Of a stretch of DNA of 64,000 nucleotides, positions 1 to 14,379 are shown piece by piece (within the stretch, counting starts at the first letter, position 1; the number at the start of each line of letters is the position of its first letter). Below the pieces are notes generated by a model, which did not search any database, was not told the origin of the DNA, and saw nothing but the letters and a program-made list of their open reading frames with translations. The position numbers and the translations under genes were made by a program. The stretch is from Hetaerina americana. Its lineage: Eukaryota; Arthropoda; Insecta; Odonata; Calopterygidae. The DNA is taken from NCBI GenBank assembly GCA_022747635.1, contig JAKTNV010000163.1, forward strand, positions 485,629-549,628, read 5' to 3'.

Positions 1-2340
1 TACTCACAGCTTAAATGTCCACAAAGCACGGACGACTCAATGTTGATATTTTAATTCGTTGCTACGTTGTTTTTAACTCTCAATTACATTTTTCAACAAA
101 CAATAAAAACAACGATTAAATAAACTAACTTACAACAGACACCACCATACTCACAGCTTAAATGTCCACGAAGCACGGACGACTCAATGTTGATATTTTT
201 ATTCGTTGCTCCCTTGTTTTCAATCACACTTACCATTTTCAACAAACAGTAAAAAATACGATAAAATAAACTAACTTACAAAGACACGACCATACTCACA
301 GCTTAAATGTCCACGAAGCACGGACGACTCAATGTTGATATTTTTATTCGTTGCTCCGTTGTTTACAATCTCAATTACCATTTTTAACAAACAGTAAATA
401 CAACGATAAAATAAACTAACTTACAACAGACACGACCATACTCACAGCTTAAATGTCCACGAAGCACGGACGACTCAATGTTTATATTTTAATTCGTTGC
501 TACGTTGTTTTCATTCTCAATTACCTTTTTTAACAAACAGTAAATACAACGATAAAATAAACTAACTTACAACAGACACCACCATACTCATAGCTTAAAT
601 GTCCACGATGCACGGACGACTCATTTTTGATATTTTAATTCGTTGATACGTTGTTTTCATTCTCAATTACCTTTTTCATCAAACAGTAGAAACAACGATA
701 AAATAAACTAACTTTCAACAGACACCACCATACTCACAGCTTAAATGTCCACGAAGCACGGACGACTCAATGTTGATATTTTACTTCGTTGCTACGTTGT
801 TTTCAACTCTCAATTACCTTTTTCAACAAACAGTAAAAACAACGATAAAATAAACTAACTTACAACAGACACCACCATACTCACAGCTTAAATGTCCACG
901 AAGCACGGACGACTCAATGTTGATATTTTAATTCGTTGCTACGTTGTTTTCATTCTCAATTACCATTTTCAACAAACAGAAAAAACAACGATAAAATAAA
1001 CTAACTTACAACAGACACGACCATACTCACAGCTTAAATGTCCACGAAGCACGGACGACTCAATGTTGTTATTTTTATTCGTTGCTCCGTTGTTTTCAAT
1101 CTCAAATACCATTTTCTACAAACAGTAAAAAATACGATAAAATAAACTAACTTACAACAGACACCACCATACTCACAGCTTAAATGTCCACAAAGCACGG
1201 ACGACTCAATGTTGATATTTTTATTCGTTGCTCCCTTGTTTTCAATCACAATTACCATTTTCAACAAACAGTAAAAACCACAATAAAATAAACTAACTTA
1301 CAACAGACACCACCATACTCACAGCTTAAATGACCACGAAGCACGGACGACTCAATTTTGATATTTTAATTCGATGCTACGTTGTTGTTTTACTCTCAAT
1401 TACCTTTTTCAACAAACAGTAAAAACAAGGATAAAAAAAAACTAACTTACAACAGACACGACCATACTCACAGCTTAAATGTCCACGAAGCACGGACGAC
1501 TCAATGTTGATATTTTAATTCGTTGCTACGTTGTTTTCATTCTCAATTACCCTTTTCAATAAACAGTAAAAACAACGATAAAATAAACTAACTTTCAACA
1601 GACACGACCATACTCACAGCTTAAATGTCCACGAAGCACGGACGACTCAATTTTGATATTTTAATTCGTTGATACGTTGTTTTCATTCTCAATTACCTTT
1701 TTCAACAAACAGAAAAAACAACGATAAAATAAACTAACTTACAACAGACACGACCATACTCACAGCTTAAATGTCCACGAAGCACGGACGACTCAATGTT
1801 GATATTTTTATTCGTTGCACCGTTGTTTTCAATCTCAATTACCATTTTCAACAAACAGTAAAAAATACGATAAAATAAACTAACTTACAACAGACACGAC
1901 CATACTCACAGCTTAATGTCCACGAAGCACGGACGACTCAATGTTGATATTTTTATTCGTTGCTCCGTTGTTTTCAATCTCAATTACCATTTTCTACAAA
2001 CAGTAAAAAATACGATAAGATAAACTAACTTACAACAGACACCACCATACTCACAGCTTAAATGTCACCGAAGCACGGACGACTCAATTTTGATATTTTA
2101 ATTCGTTGCTACGTTGTTTTTAACTCTCAATTACCTTTTTCAACAAACAGTAAAAATAACGATAAAATAAACTAACATACAACAGACACGACCATACTCA
2201 CAGCTTAAATGTCCACGAAGCACGGACGACTCAATGTTTATATTTTAATTCGTTGCTACGTTGTTTTCATTCTCAATTACCTTTTTTAACAAACAGTAAA
2301 TACAACGATAAAATAAACTAACTTACAACAGACACCACCA
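1..2340. repeat. 16-monomer higher-order repeat of satellite A, 2340 bp, copy 1
   Basis: Base 1 onward reappears at base 2341, so sixteen distinct monomers form one 2340-bp unit. The unit phase is arbitrary because the window starts inside the array. Marker variants include the tcatttttgat monomer near 621, the ggataaaaaaaaactaac monomer near 1429, and an acttacaaagacac two-base deletion near 276. Homology to the next copy is followed only to 1887; from 1888 to 2340 the partner sequence is different. Confidence 0.93.
65..114. other. 11-bp inverted repeat inside satellite A monomers (example)
   Basis: CGTTGTTTTTA at 65-75 is perfectly complementary to TAAAAACAACG at 104-114, with a 28-nt spacer. 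Monomers reading gttgtttttaactc and gtaaaaacaacg have this 11-bp stem. Those reading gttgttttcattctc keep a 9-bp stem (CGTTGTTTT with AAAACAACG). Class I monomers end in taaaaaatacg and lose the pairing. A cruciform or a binding site is inference. Confidence 0.8.
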
Positions 2341-4227
2341 TACTCACAGCTTAAATGTCCACAAAGCACGGACGACTCAATGTTGATATTTTAATTCGTT
2401 GCTACGTTGTTTTTAACTCTCAATTACATTTTTCAACAAACAATAAAAACAACGATTAAATAAACTAACTTACAACAGACACCACCATAATCACAGCTTA
2501 AATGTCCACGAAGCACGGACGACTCAATGTTGATATTTTTATTCGTTGCTCCCTTGTTTTCAATCACACTTACCATTTTCAACAAACAGTAAAAAATACG
2601 ATAAAATAAACTAACTTACAAAGACACGACCATACTCACAGCTTAAATGTCCACGAAGCACGGACGACTCAATGTTGATATTTTTATTCGTTGCTCCGTT
2701 GTTTACAATCTCAATTACCATTTTTAACAAACAGTAAATACAACGATAAAATAAACTAACTTACAACAGACACGACCATACTCACAGCTTAAATGTCCAC
2801 GAAGCACGGACGACTCAATGTTTATATTTTAATTCGTTGCTACGTTGTTTTCATTCTCAATTACCTTTTTTAACAAACAGTAAATACAACGATAAAATAA
2901 ACTAACTTACAACAGACACCACCATACTCATAGCTTAAATGTCCACGATGCACGGACGACTCATTTTTGATATTTTAATTCGTTGATACGTTGTTTTCAT
3001 TCTCAATTACCTTTTTCATCAAACAGTAGAAACAACGATAAAATAAACTAACTTTCAACAGACACCACCATATTCACAGCTTAAATGTCCACGAAGCACG
3101 GACGACTCAATGTTGATATTTTACTTCGTTGCTACGTTGTTTTCAACTCTCAATTACCTTTTTCAACAAACAGTAAAAACAACGATAAAATAAACTAACT
3201 TACAACAGACACCACCATACTCACAGCTTAAATGTCCACGAAGCACGGACGACTCAATGTTGATATTTTAATTCGTTGCTACGTTGTTTTCATTCTCAAT
3301 TACCATTTTCAACAAACAGAAAAAACAACGATAAAATAAACTAACTTACAACAGACACGACCATACTCACAGCTTAAATGTCCACGAAGCACGGACGACT
3401 CAATGTTGTTATTTTTATTCGTTGCTCCGTTGTTTTCAATCTCAAATACCATTTTCTACAAACAGTAAAAAATACGATAAAATAAACTAACTTACAACAG
3501 ACACCACCATACTCACAGCTTAAATGTCCACAAAGCACGGACGACTCAATGTTGATATTTTTATTCGTTGCTCCCTTGTTTTCAATCACAATTACCATTT
3601 TCAACAAACAGTAAAAACCACAATAAAATAAACTAACTTACAACAGACACCACCATACTCACAGCTTAAATGACCACGAAGCACGGACGACTCAATTTTG
3701 ATATTTTAATTCGATGCTACGTTGTTGTTTTACTCTCAATTACCTTTTTCAACAAACAGTAAAAACAAGGATAAAAAAAAACTAACTTACAACAGACACG
3801 ACCATACTCACAGCTTAAATGTCCACGAAGCACGGACGACTCAATGTTGATATTTTAATTCGTTGCTACGTTGTTTTCATTCTCAATCACCCTTTTCAAT
3901 AAACAGTAAAAACAACGATAAAATAAACTAACTTTCAACAGACACGACCATACTCACAGCTTAAATGTCCACGAAGCACGGACGACTCAATTTTGATATT
4001 TTAATTCGTTGATACGTTGTTTTCATTCTCAATTACCTTTTTCAACAAACAGAAAAAACAACGATAAAATAAACTAACTTACAACAGACACGACCATACT
4101 CACAGCTTAAATGTCCACGAAGCACGGACGACTCAATGTTGATATTTTTATTCGTTGCACCGTTGTTTTCAATCTCAATTACCATTTTCAACAAACAGTA
4201 AAAAATACGATAAAATAAACTAACTTA
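2341..4227. repeat. 16-monomer higher-order repeat of satellite A, copy 2 (partial)
   Basis: Reading line by line against 1-1887, I found only three base differences: 150/2490, 733/3073 and 1548/3888. The copies part at 1888/4228, where cttacaacagacacgacc becomes cttaaaacagacaccacc. The right-hand part, from about 3346, is also co-linear with the 2433-bp repeat family further right at an offset of 3891 bp, so this copy is where two higher-order structures meet. Confidence 0.92.
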
Positions 4228-7080
4228 AAACAGACACCACCATACTCACAGCTTAAATGTCCACGAAGCACGGACGACTCAATGTTGATATTTTACTTCG
4301 TTGCTACGTTGTTTTCAACTCTCAATTACCTTTTTCAACAAACAGTAAAAACAACGATAAAATAAACTAACTTTCAACAGACACCACCATACTCACAGCT
4401 TAAATGTCCACGAAGCACGGACGACTCAATTTTGATATTTTAATTCGTTGATACGTTGTTTTCATTCTCAATTACCTTTTTCATCAAACAGTAGAAACAA
4501 CGATAAAATAAACTAACTTTCAACAGACACCACCATACTCACAGCTTAAATGTCCACGAAGCACGGACGACTCAATGTTGATATTTTAATTCGTTGATAC
4601 GTTGTTTTCATTCTCAATTACCTTTTCAACAAACAGTAAAAACAACGATAAAATAAACTAACTTACAACAGACACCACCATACTCACAGCTTAAATGTCC
4701 ACGAAGCACGGACGACTCAATTTTGATATTTTAATTCGTTGATACGTTGTTTTCATTCTCAATTACCCTTTTCAACAAACAGTAGAAACAACGATAAAAT
4801 AAACTAACTTTCAACAGACACCACCATACTCACAGCTTAAATGTCCACGAAGCACGGACGACTCAATGTTGATATTTTTATTCGTTGCTCCGTTGTTTTC
4901 AATCTCAATTACCATTTTCTACAAACAGTAAAAAATACGATAAGATAAACTAAGTTACAACAGACACCACCATACTCACAGCTTAAATGTCAACGAAGCA
5001 CGGACGACTCAATTTTGATATTTTAATTCGTTGCTACGTTGTTTTTAACTCTCAATTACCTTTTTCAACAAACAGTAAAAACAACGATAAAATAAACTAA
5101 CATACAACAGACACGACCATACTCACAGCTTAAATGTCCATGAAGCACGGACGACTCAATGTTGATATTTTAATTCGTTGCTACGTTGTTTTCATTCTCA
5201 ATTACCCTTTTCAGCAAACAGTAAAAACAACGCTGAAATAAGCTAACTTACAACAGACACCACCATACACACAGCTTAACTCAAATTCTCAATTACCTTT
5301 TTTAACAAACAGGAAATACAACGATAAAATAAACTAACTTACAACAGACACCACCATACTCACAGCTTAAATGTCCACAAAGCACGGACGACTCAATGTT
5401 GATATTTTAATTCGTTGCTACGTTGTTTTTAACTCTCAATTACATTTTTCAACAAACAATAAAAACAACGATTAAATAAACTAACTTACAACAGACACCA
5501 CCATACTCACAGCTTAAATGTCCACGAAGCACGGACGACTCAATGTTGATATTTTTATTCGTTGCTCCCTTGTTTTCAATCACACTTACCATTTTCAACA
5601 AACAGTAAAAAATACGATAAAATAAACTAACTTACAAAGACACGACCATACTCACAGCTTAAATGTCCACGAAGCACGGACGACTCAATGTTGATATTTT
5701 TATTCGTTGCTCCGTTGTTTACAATCTCAATTACCATTTTTAACAAACAGTAAATACAACGATAAAATAAACTAACTTACAACAGACACGACCATACTCA
5801 CAGCTTAAATGTCCACGAAGCACGGACGACTCAATGTTTATATTTTAATTCGTTGCTACGTTGTTTTCATTCTCAATTACCTTTTTTAACAAACAGTAAA
5901 TACAACGATAAAATAAACTAACTTACAACAGACACCACCATACTCATAGCTTAAATGTCCACGATGCACGGACGACTCAATTTTGATATTTTAATTCGTT
6001 GATACGTTGTTTTCATTCTCAATTACCTTTTTCATCAAACAGTAGAAACAACGATAAAATAAACTAACTTTCAACAGACACCACCATACTCACAGCTTAA
6101 ATGTCCACGAAGCACGGACGACTCAATGTTGATATTTTACTTCGTTGCTACGTTGTTTTCAACTCTCAATTACCTTTTTCAACAAACAGTAAAAACAACG
6201 ATAAAATAAACTAACTTACAACAGACACCACCATACTCACAGCTTAAATGTCCACGAAGCACGGACGACTCAATGTTGATATTTTAATTCGTTGCTACGT
6301 TGTTTTCATTCTCAATTACCATTTTCAACAAACAGAAAAAACAACGATAAAATAAACTAACTTACAACAGACACGACCATACTCACAGCTTAAATGTCCA
6401 CGAAGCACGGACGACTCAATGTTGTTATTTTTATTCGTTGCTCCGTTGTTTTCAATCTCAAATACCATTTTCTACAAACAGTAAAAAATACGATAAAATA
6501 AACTAACTTACAACAGACACCACCATACTCACAGCTTAAATGTCCACAAAGCACGGACGACTCAATGTTGATATTTTTATTCGTTGCTCCCTTGTTTTCA
6601 TTCTCAATTACCTTTTTCATCAAACAGTAGAAACAACGATAAAATAAACTAACTTTCAACAGACACCACCATACTCACAGCTTAAATGTCCACGAAGCAC
6701 GGACGACTCAATGTTGATATTTTAATTCGTTGATACGTTGTTTTCATTCTCAATTACCTTTTCAACAAACAGTAAAAACAACGATAAAATAAACTAACTT
6801 ACAACAGACACCACCATACTCACAGCTTAAATGTCCACGAAGCACGGACGACTCAATTTTGATATTTTAATTCGTTGATACGTTGTTTTCATTCTCAATT
6901 ACCCTTTTCAACAAACAGTAGAAACAACGATAAAATAAACTAACTTTCAACAGACACCACCATACTCACAGCTTAAATGTCCACGAAGCACGGACGACTC
7001 AATGTTGATATTTTAATTCGTTGATACGTTGTTTTCATTCTCAATTACCTTTTCAACAAACAGTAAAAACAACGATAAAA
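4228..7080. repeat. Mosaic satellite A between two higher-order arrays
   Basis: This stretch splices pieces of both neighbours. Bases up to about 5351 continue the match to the 2433-bp unit (offset 3891 bp). Bases 5357-6600 copy 1-1244 (offset 5356 bp). The match stops inside a monomer, where ttttcaatcacaatt is replaced by ttttcattctcaatt at about 6600. Bases 6600-7080 are class II monomers resembling 4464-4800. No gene is present. Confidence 0.88.
5266..5356. repeat. Truncated 91-bp satellite A monomer, landmark copy 1
   Basis: The monomer runs tacacacagcttaactcaaattctc and lacks about 55 bp of the usual unit between cttaa and attctcaatt; a short ctcaa from the middle may be retained. It also carries caggaaat instead of cagtaaat. 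Identical truncated units recur at 9157, 11590, 14023 and 16454, which makes it a clean marker of one higher-order repeat lineage. Confidence 0.93.
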
Positions 7081-9513
7081 TAAACTAACTTACAACAGAC
7101 ACCACCATACTCACAGCTTAAATGTCACCGAAGCACGGACGACTCAATTTTGATATTTTAATTCGTTGCTACGTTGTTTTTAACTCTCAATTACCTTTTT
7201 CAACAAACAGTAAAAATAACGATAAAATAAATTAACATACAACAGACACGACCATACTCACAGCTTAAATGTCCACGAAGCACGGACGACTCAATGTTGT
7301 TATTTTTATTCGTTGCTCCGTTGTTTTCAATCTCAAATACCATTTTCTACAAACAGTAAAAAATACGATAAAATAAACTAACTTACAACAGACACCACCA
7401 TACTCACAGCTTAAATGTCCACAAAGCACGGACGACTCAATGTTGATATTTTTATTCGTTGCTCCCTTGTTTTCAATCACAATTACCATTTTCAACAAAC
7501 AGTAAAAACCACAATAAAATAAACTAACTTACAACAGACACCACCATACTCACAGCTTAAATGACCACGAAGCACGGACGACTCAATTTTGATATTTTAA
7601 TTCGATGCTACGTTGTTGTTTTACTCTCAATTACCTTTTTCAACAAACAGTAAAAACAAGGATAAAAAAAAACTAACTTACAACAGACACGACCATACTC
7701 ACAGCTTAAATGTCCACGAAGCACGGACGACTCAATGTTGATATTTTAATTCGTTGCTACGTTGTTTTCATTCTCAATTACCCTTTTCAATAAACAGTAA
7801 AAACAACGATAAAATAAACTAACTTTCAACAGACACGACCATACTCACAGCTTAAATGTCCACGAAGCACGGACGACTCAATTTTGATATTTTAATTCGT
7901 TGATACGTTGTTTTCATTCTCAATTACCTTTTTCAACAAACAGAAAAAACAACGATAAAATAAACTAACTTACAACAGACACGACCATACTCACAGCTTA
8001 AATGTCCACGAAGCACGGACGACTCAATGTTGATATTTTTATTCGTTGCACCGTTGTTTTCAATCTCAATTACCATTTTCAACAAACAGTAAAAAATACG
8101 ATAAAATAAACTAACTTAAAACAGACACCACCATACTCACAGCTTAAATGTCCACGAAGCACGGACGACTCAATGTTGATATTTTACTTCGTTGCTACGT
8201 TGTTTTCAACTCTCAATTACCTTTTTCAACAAACAGTAAAAACAACGATAAAATAAACTAACTTTCAACGGACACCACCATACTCACAGCTTAAATGTCC
8301 ACGAAGCACGGACGACTCAATTTTGATATTTTAATTCGTTGATACGTTGTTTTCATTCTCAATTACCTTTTTCATCAAACAGTAGAAACAACGATAAAAT
8401 AAACTAACTTTCAACAGACACCACCATACTCACAGCTTAAATGTCCACGAAGCACGGACGACTCAATGTTGATATTTTAATTCGTTGATACGTTGTTTTC
8501 ATTCTCAATTACCTTTTCAACAAACAGTAAAAACAACGATAAAATAAACTAACTTACAACAGACACCACCATACTCACAGCTTAAATGTCCACGAAGCAC
8601 GGACGACTCAATTTTGATATTTTAATTCGTTGATACGTTGTTTTCATTCTCAATTACCCTTTTCAACAAACAGTAGAAACAACGATAAAATAAACTAACT
8701 TTCAACAGACACCACCATACTCACAGCTTAAATGTCCACGAAGCACGGACGACTCAATGTTGATATTTTTATTCGTTGCTCCGTTGTTTTCAATCTCAAT
8801 TACCATTTTCTACAAACAGTAAAAAATACGATAAGATAAACTAAGTTACAACAGACACCACCATACTCACAGCTTAAATGTCAACGAAGCACGGACGACT
8901 CAATTTTGATATTTTAATTCGTTGCTACGTTGTTTTTAACTCTCAATTACCTTTTTCAACAAACAGTAAAAACAACGATAAAATAAACTAACATACAACA
9001 GACACGACCATACTCACAGCTTAAATGTCCATGAAGCACGGACGACTCAATGTTGATATTTTAATTCGTTGCTACGTTGTTTTCATTCTCAATTACCCTT
9101 TTCAGCAAACAGTAAAAACAACGCTGAAATAAGCTAACTTACAACAGACACCACCATACACACAGCTTAACTCAAATTCTCAATTACCTTTTTTAACAAA
9201 CAGGAAATACAACGATAAAATAAACTAACTTACAACAGACACGACCATACTCACAGCTTAAATGTCCACGAAGCACGGACGACTCAATGTTGATATTTTA
9301 CTTCGTTGCTACGTTGTTTTCAACTCTCAATTACCTTTTTCAACAAACAGTAAAAACAACGATAAAATAAACTAACTTACAACAGACACGACCATACTCA
9401 CAGCTTAAATGTCCACGAAGCACGGACGACTCAATGTTGATATTTTTATTCGTTGCTCCGTTGTTTTCAATCTCAATTACCATTTTCTACAAACAGTAAA
9501 AAAAAAGATAAGA
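7081..9513. repeat. 17-monomer higher-order repeat, 2433 bp, copy 1
   Basis: First full unit of an exact-period 2433-bp array made of sixteen ordinary monomers plus one 91-bp truncated monomer at 9157. It shares the aaattaacatac variant (near 7230) with copy 2 only. Near 9500 it reads taaaaaaaaagataag where the later copies have taaaaaatacgataag. Left of 7081 the sequence no longer matches the equivalent position 2433 bp away, so the array begins here. Confidence 0.94.
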
Positions 9514-11946
9514 TAAACTAACTTACAACAGACACCACCATACTCACAGCTTAAATGTCACCGAAGCACGGACGACTCAATTTTGATATTTTAATTCGTT
9601 GCTACGTTGTTTTTAACTCTCAATTACCTTTTTCAACAAACAGTAAAAATAACGATAAAATAAATTAACATACAACAGACACGACCATACTCACAGCTTA
9701 AATGTCCACGAAGCACGGACGACTCAATGTTGTTATTTTTATTCGTTGCTCCGTTGTTTTCAATCTCAAATACCATTTTCTACAAACAGTAAAAAATACG
9801 ATAAAATAAACTAACTTACAACAGACACCACCATACTCACAGCTTAAATGTCCACAAAGCACGGACGACTCAATGTTGATATTTTTATTCGTTGCTCCCT
9901 TGTTTTCAATCACAATTACCATTTTCAACAAACAGTAAAAACCACAATAAAATAAACTAACTTACAACAGACACCACCATACTCACAGCTTAAATGACCA
10001 CGAAGCACGGACGACTCAATTTTGATATTTTAATTCGATGCTACGTTGTTGTTTTACTCTCAATTACCTTTTTCAACAAACAGTAAAAACAAGGATAAAA
10101 AAAAACTAACTTACAACAGACACGACCATACTCACAGCTTAAATGTCCACGAAGCACGGACGACTCAATGTTGATATTTTAATTCGTTGCTACGTTGTTT
10201 TCATTCTCAATTACCCTTTTCAATAAACAGTAAAAACAACGATAAAATAAACTAACTTTCAACAGACACGACCATACTCACAGCTTAAATGTCCACGAAG
10301 CACGGACGACTCAATTTTGATATTTTAATTCGTTGATACGTTGTTTTCATTCTCAATTACCTTTTTCAACAAACAGAAAAAACAACGATAAAATAAACTA
10401 ACTTACAACAGACACGACCATACTCACAGCTTAAATGTCCACGAAGCACGGACGACTCAATGTTGATATTTTTATTCGTTGCACCGTTGTTTTCAATCTC
10501 AATTACCATTTTCAACAAACAGTAAAAAATACGATAAAATAAACTAACTTAAAACAGACACCACCATACTCACAGCTTAAATGTCCACGAAGCACGGACG
10601 ACTCAATGTTGATATTTTACTTCGTTGCTACGTTGTTTTCAACTCTCAATTACCTTTTTCAACAAACAGTAAAAACAACGATAAAATAAACTAACTTTCA
10701 ACGGACACCACCATACTCACAGCTTAAATGTCCACGAAGCACGGACGACTCAATTTTGATATTTTAATTCGTTGATACGTTGTTTTCATTCTCAATTACC
10801 TTTTTCATCAAACAGTAGAAACAACGATAAAATAAACTAACTTTCAACAGACACCACCATACTCACAGCTTAAATGTCCACGAAGCACGGACGACTCAAT
10901 GTTGATATTTTAATTCGTTGATACGTTGTTTTCATTCTCAATTACCTTTTCAACAAACAGTAAAAACAACGATAAAATAAACTAACTTACAACAGACACC
11001 ACCATACTCACAGCTTAAATGTCCACGAAGCACGGACGACTCAATTTTGATATTTTAATTCGTTGATACGTTGTTTTCATTCTCAATTACCCTTTTCAAC
11101 AAACAGTAGAAACAACGATAAAATAAACTAACTTTCAACAGACACCACCATACTCACAGCTTAAATGTCCACGAAGCACGGACGACTCAATGTTGATATT
11201 TTTATTCGTTGCTCCGTTGTTTTCAATCTCAATTACCATTTTCTACAAACAGTAAAAAATACGATAAGATAAACTAAGTTACAACAGACACCACCATACT
11301 CACAGCTTAAATGTCAACGAAGCACGGACGACTCAATTTTGATATTTTAATTCGTTGCTACGTTGTTTTTAACTCTCAATTACCTTTTTCAACAAACAGT
11401 AAAAACAACGATAAAATAAACTAACATACAACAGACACGACCATACTCACAGCTTAAATGTCCATGAAGCACGGACGACTCAATGTTGATATTTTAATTC
11501 GTTGCTACGTTGTTTTCATTCTCAATTACCCTTTTCAGCAAACAGTAAAAACAACGCTGAAATAAGCTAACTTACAACAGACACCACCATACACACAGCT
11601 TAACTCAAATTCTCAATTACCTTTTTTAACAAACAGGAAATACAACGATAAAATAAACTAACTTACAACAGACACGACCATACTCACAGCTTAAATGTCC
11701 ACGAAGCACGGACGACTCAATGTTGATATTTTACTTCGTTGCTACGTTGTTTTCAACTCTCAATTACCTTTTTCAACAAACAGTAAAAACAACGATAAAA
11801 TAAACTAACTTACAACAGACACGACCATACTCACAGCTTAAATGTCCACGAAGCACGGACGACTCAATGTTGATATTTTTATTCGTTGCTCCGTTGTTTT
11901 CAATCTCAATTACCATTTTCTACAAACAGTAAAAAATACGATAAGA
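9514..11946. repeat. 17-monomer higher-order repeat, 2433 bp, copy 2
   Basis: Co-linear with the preceding unit over its whole length, with the truncated monomer at 11590. It carries aaattaacatac near 9663 like copy 1, the caacggacacc variant near 10701 that is shared by copies 1-3, and the gttgttgttttactctc variant near 10045 that is also limited to copies 1-3. Confidence 0.94.
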
Positions 11947-14379
11947 TAAACTAACTTACAACAGACACCACCATACTCACAGCTTAAATGTCACCGAAGC
12001 ACGGACGACTCAATTTTGATATTTTAATTCGTTGCTACGTTGTTTTTAACTCTCAATTACCTTTTTCAACAAACAGTAAAAATAACGATAAAATAAACTA
12101 ACATACAACAGACACGACCATACTCACAGCTTAAATGTCCACGAAGCACGGACGACTCAATGTTGTTATTTTTATTCGTTGCTCCGTTGTTTTCAATCTC
12201 AAATACCATTTTCTACAAACAGTAAAAAATACGATAAAATAAACTAACTTACAACAGACACCACCATACTCACAGCTTAAATGTCCACAAAGCACGGACG
12301 ACTCAATGTTGATATTTTTATTCGTTGCTCCCTTGTTTTCAATCACAATTACCATTTTCAACAAACAGTAAAAACCACAATAAAATAAACTAACTTACAA
12401 CAGACACCACCATACTCACAGCTTAAATGACCACGAAGCACGGATGACTCAATTTTGATATTTTAATTCGATGCTACGTTGTTGTTTTACTCTCAATTAC
12501 CTTTTTCAACAAACAGTAAAAACAAGGATAAAAAAAAACTAACTTACAACAGACACGACCATACTCACAGCTTAAATGTCCACGAAGCACGGACGACTCA
12601 ATGTTGATATTTTAATTCGTTGCTACGTTGTTTTCATTCTCAATTACCCTTTTCAATAAACAGTAAAAACAACGATAAAATAAACTAACTTTCAACAGAC
12701 ACGACCATACTCACAGCTTAAATGTCCACGAAGCACGGACGACTCAATTTTGATATTTTAATTCGTTGATACGTTGTTTTCATTCTCAATTACCTTTTTC
12801 AACAAACAGAAAAAACAACGATAAAATAAACTAACTTACAACAGACACGACCATACTCACAGCTTAAATGTCCACGAAGCACGGACGACTCAATGTTGAT
12901 ATTTTTATTCGTTGCACCGTTGTTTTCAATCTCAATTACCATTTTCAACAAACAGTAAAAAATACGATAAAATAAACTAACTTAAAACAGACACCACCAT
13001 ACTCACAGCTTAAATGTCCACGAAGCACGGACGACTCAATGTTGATATTTTACTTCGTTGCTACGTTGTTTTCAACTCTCAATTACCTTTTTCAACAAAC
13101 AGTAAAAACAACGATAAAATAAACTAACTTTCAACGGACACCACCATACTCACAGCTTAAATGTCCACGAAGCACGGACGACTCAATTTTGATATTTTAA
13201 TTCGTTGATACGTTGTTTTCATTCTCAATTACCTTTTTCATCAAACAGTAGAAACAACGATAAAATAAACTAACTTTCAACAGACACCACCATACTCACA
13301 GCTTAAATGTCCACGAAGCACGGACGACTCAATGTTGATATTTTAATTCGTTGATACGTTGTTTTCATTCTCAATTACCTTTTCAACAAACAGTAAAAAC
13401 AACGATAAAATAAACTAACTTACAACAGACACCACCATACTCACAGCTTAAATGTCCACGAAGCACGGACGACTCAATTTTGATATTTTAATTCGTTGAT
13501 ACGTTGTTTTCATTCTCAATTACCCTTTTCAACAAACAGTAGAAACAACGATAAAATAAACTAACTTTCAACAGACACCACCATACTCACAGCTTAAATG
13601 TCCACGAAGCACGGACGACTCAATGTTGATATTTTTATTCGTTGCTCCGTTGTTTTCAATCTCAATTACCATTTTCTACAAACAGTAAAAAATACGATAA
13701 GATAAACTAAGTTACAACAGACACCACCATACTCACAGCTTAAATGTCAACGAAGCACGGACGACTCAATTTTGATATTTTAATTCGTTGCTACGTTGTT
13801 TTTAACTCTCAATTACCTTTTTCAACAAACAGTAAAAACAACGATAAAATAAACTAACATACAACAGACACGACCATACTCACAGCTTAAATGTCCATGA
13901 AGCACGGACGACTCAATGTTGATATTTTAATTCGTTGCTACGTTGTTTTCATTCTCAATTACCCTTTTCAGCAAACAGTAAAAACAACGCTGAAATAAGC
14001 TAACTTACAACAGACACCACCATACACACAGCTTAACTCAAATTCTCAATTACCTTTTTTAACAAACAGGAAATACAACGATAAAATAAACTAACTTACA
14101 ACAGACACGACCATACTCACAGCTTAAATGTCCACGAAGCACGGACGACTCAATGTTGATATTTTACTTCGTTGCTACGTTGTTTTCAACTCTCAATTAC
14201 CTTTTTCAACAAACAGTAAAAACAACGATAAAATAAACTAACTTACAACAGACACGACCATACTCACAGCTTAAATGTCCACGAAGCACGGACGACTCAA
14301 TGTTGATATTTTTATTCGTTGCTCCGTTGTTTTCAATCTCAATTACCATTTTCTACAAACAGTAAAAAATACGATAAGA
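11947..14379. repeat. 17-monomer higher-order repeat, 2433 bp, copy 3
   Basis: Full unit with the truncated monomer at 14023. It has aaactaacatac near 12088, unlike copies 1-2, but keeps the caacggaca and gttgttgttttac variants of copies 1-2. A private change gives cggatgactc near 12445. Confidence 0.94.
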
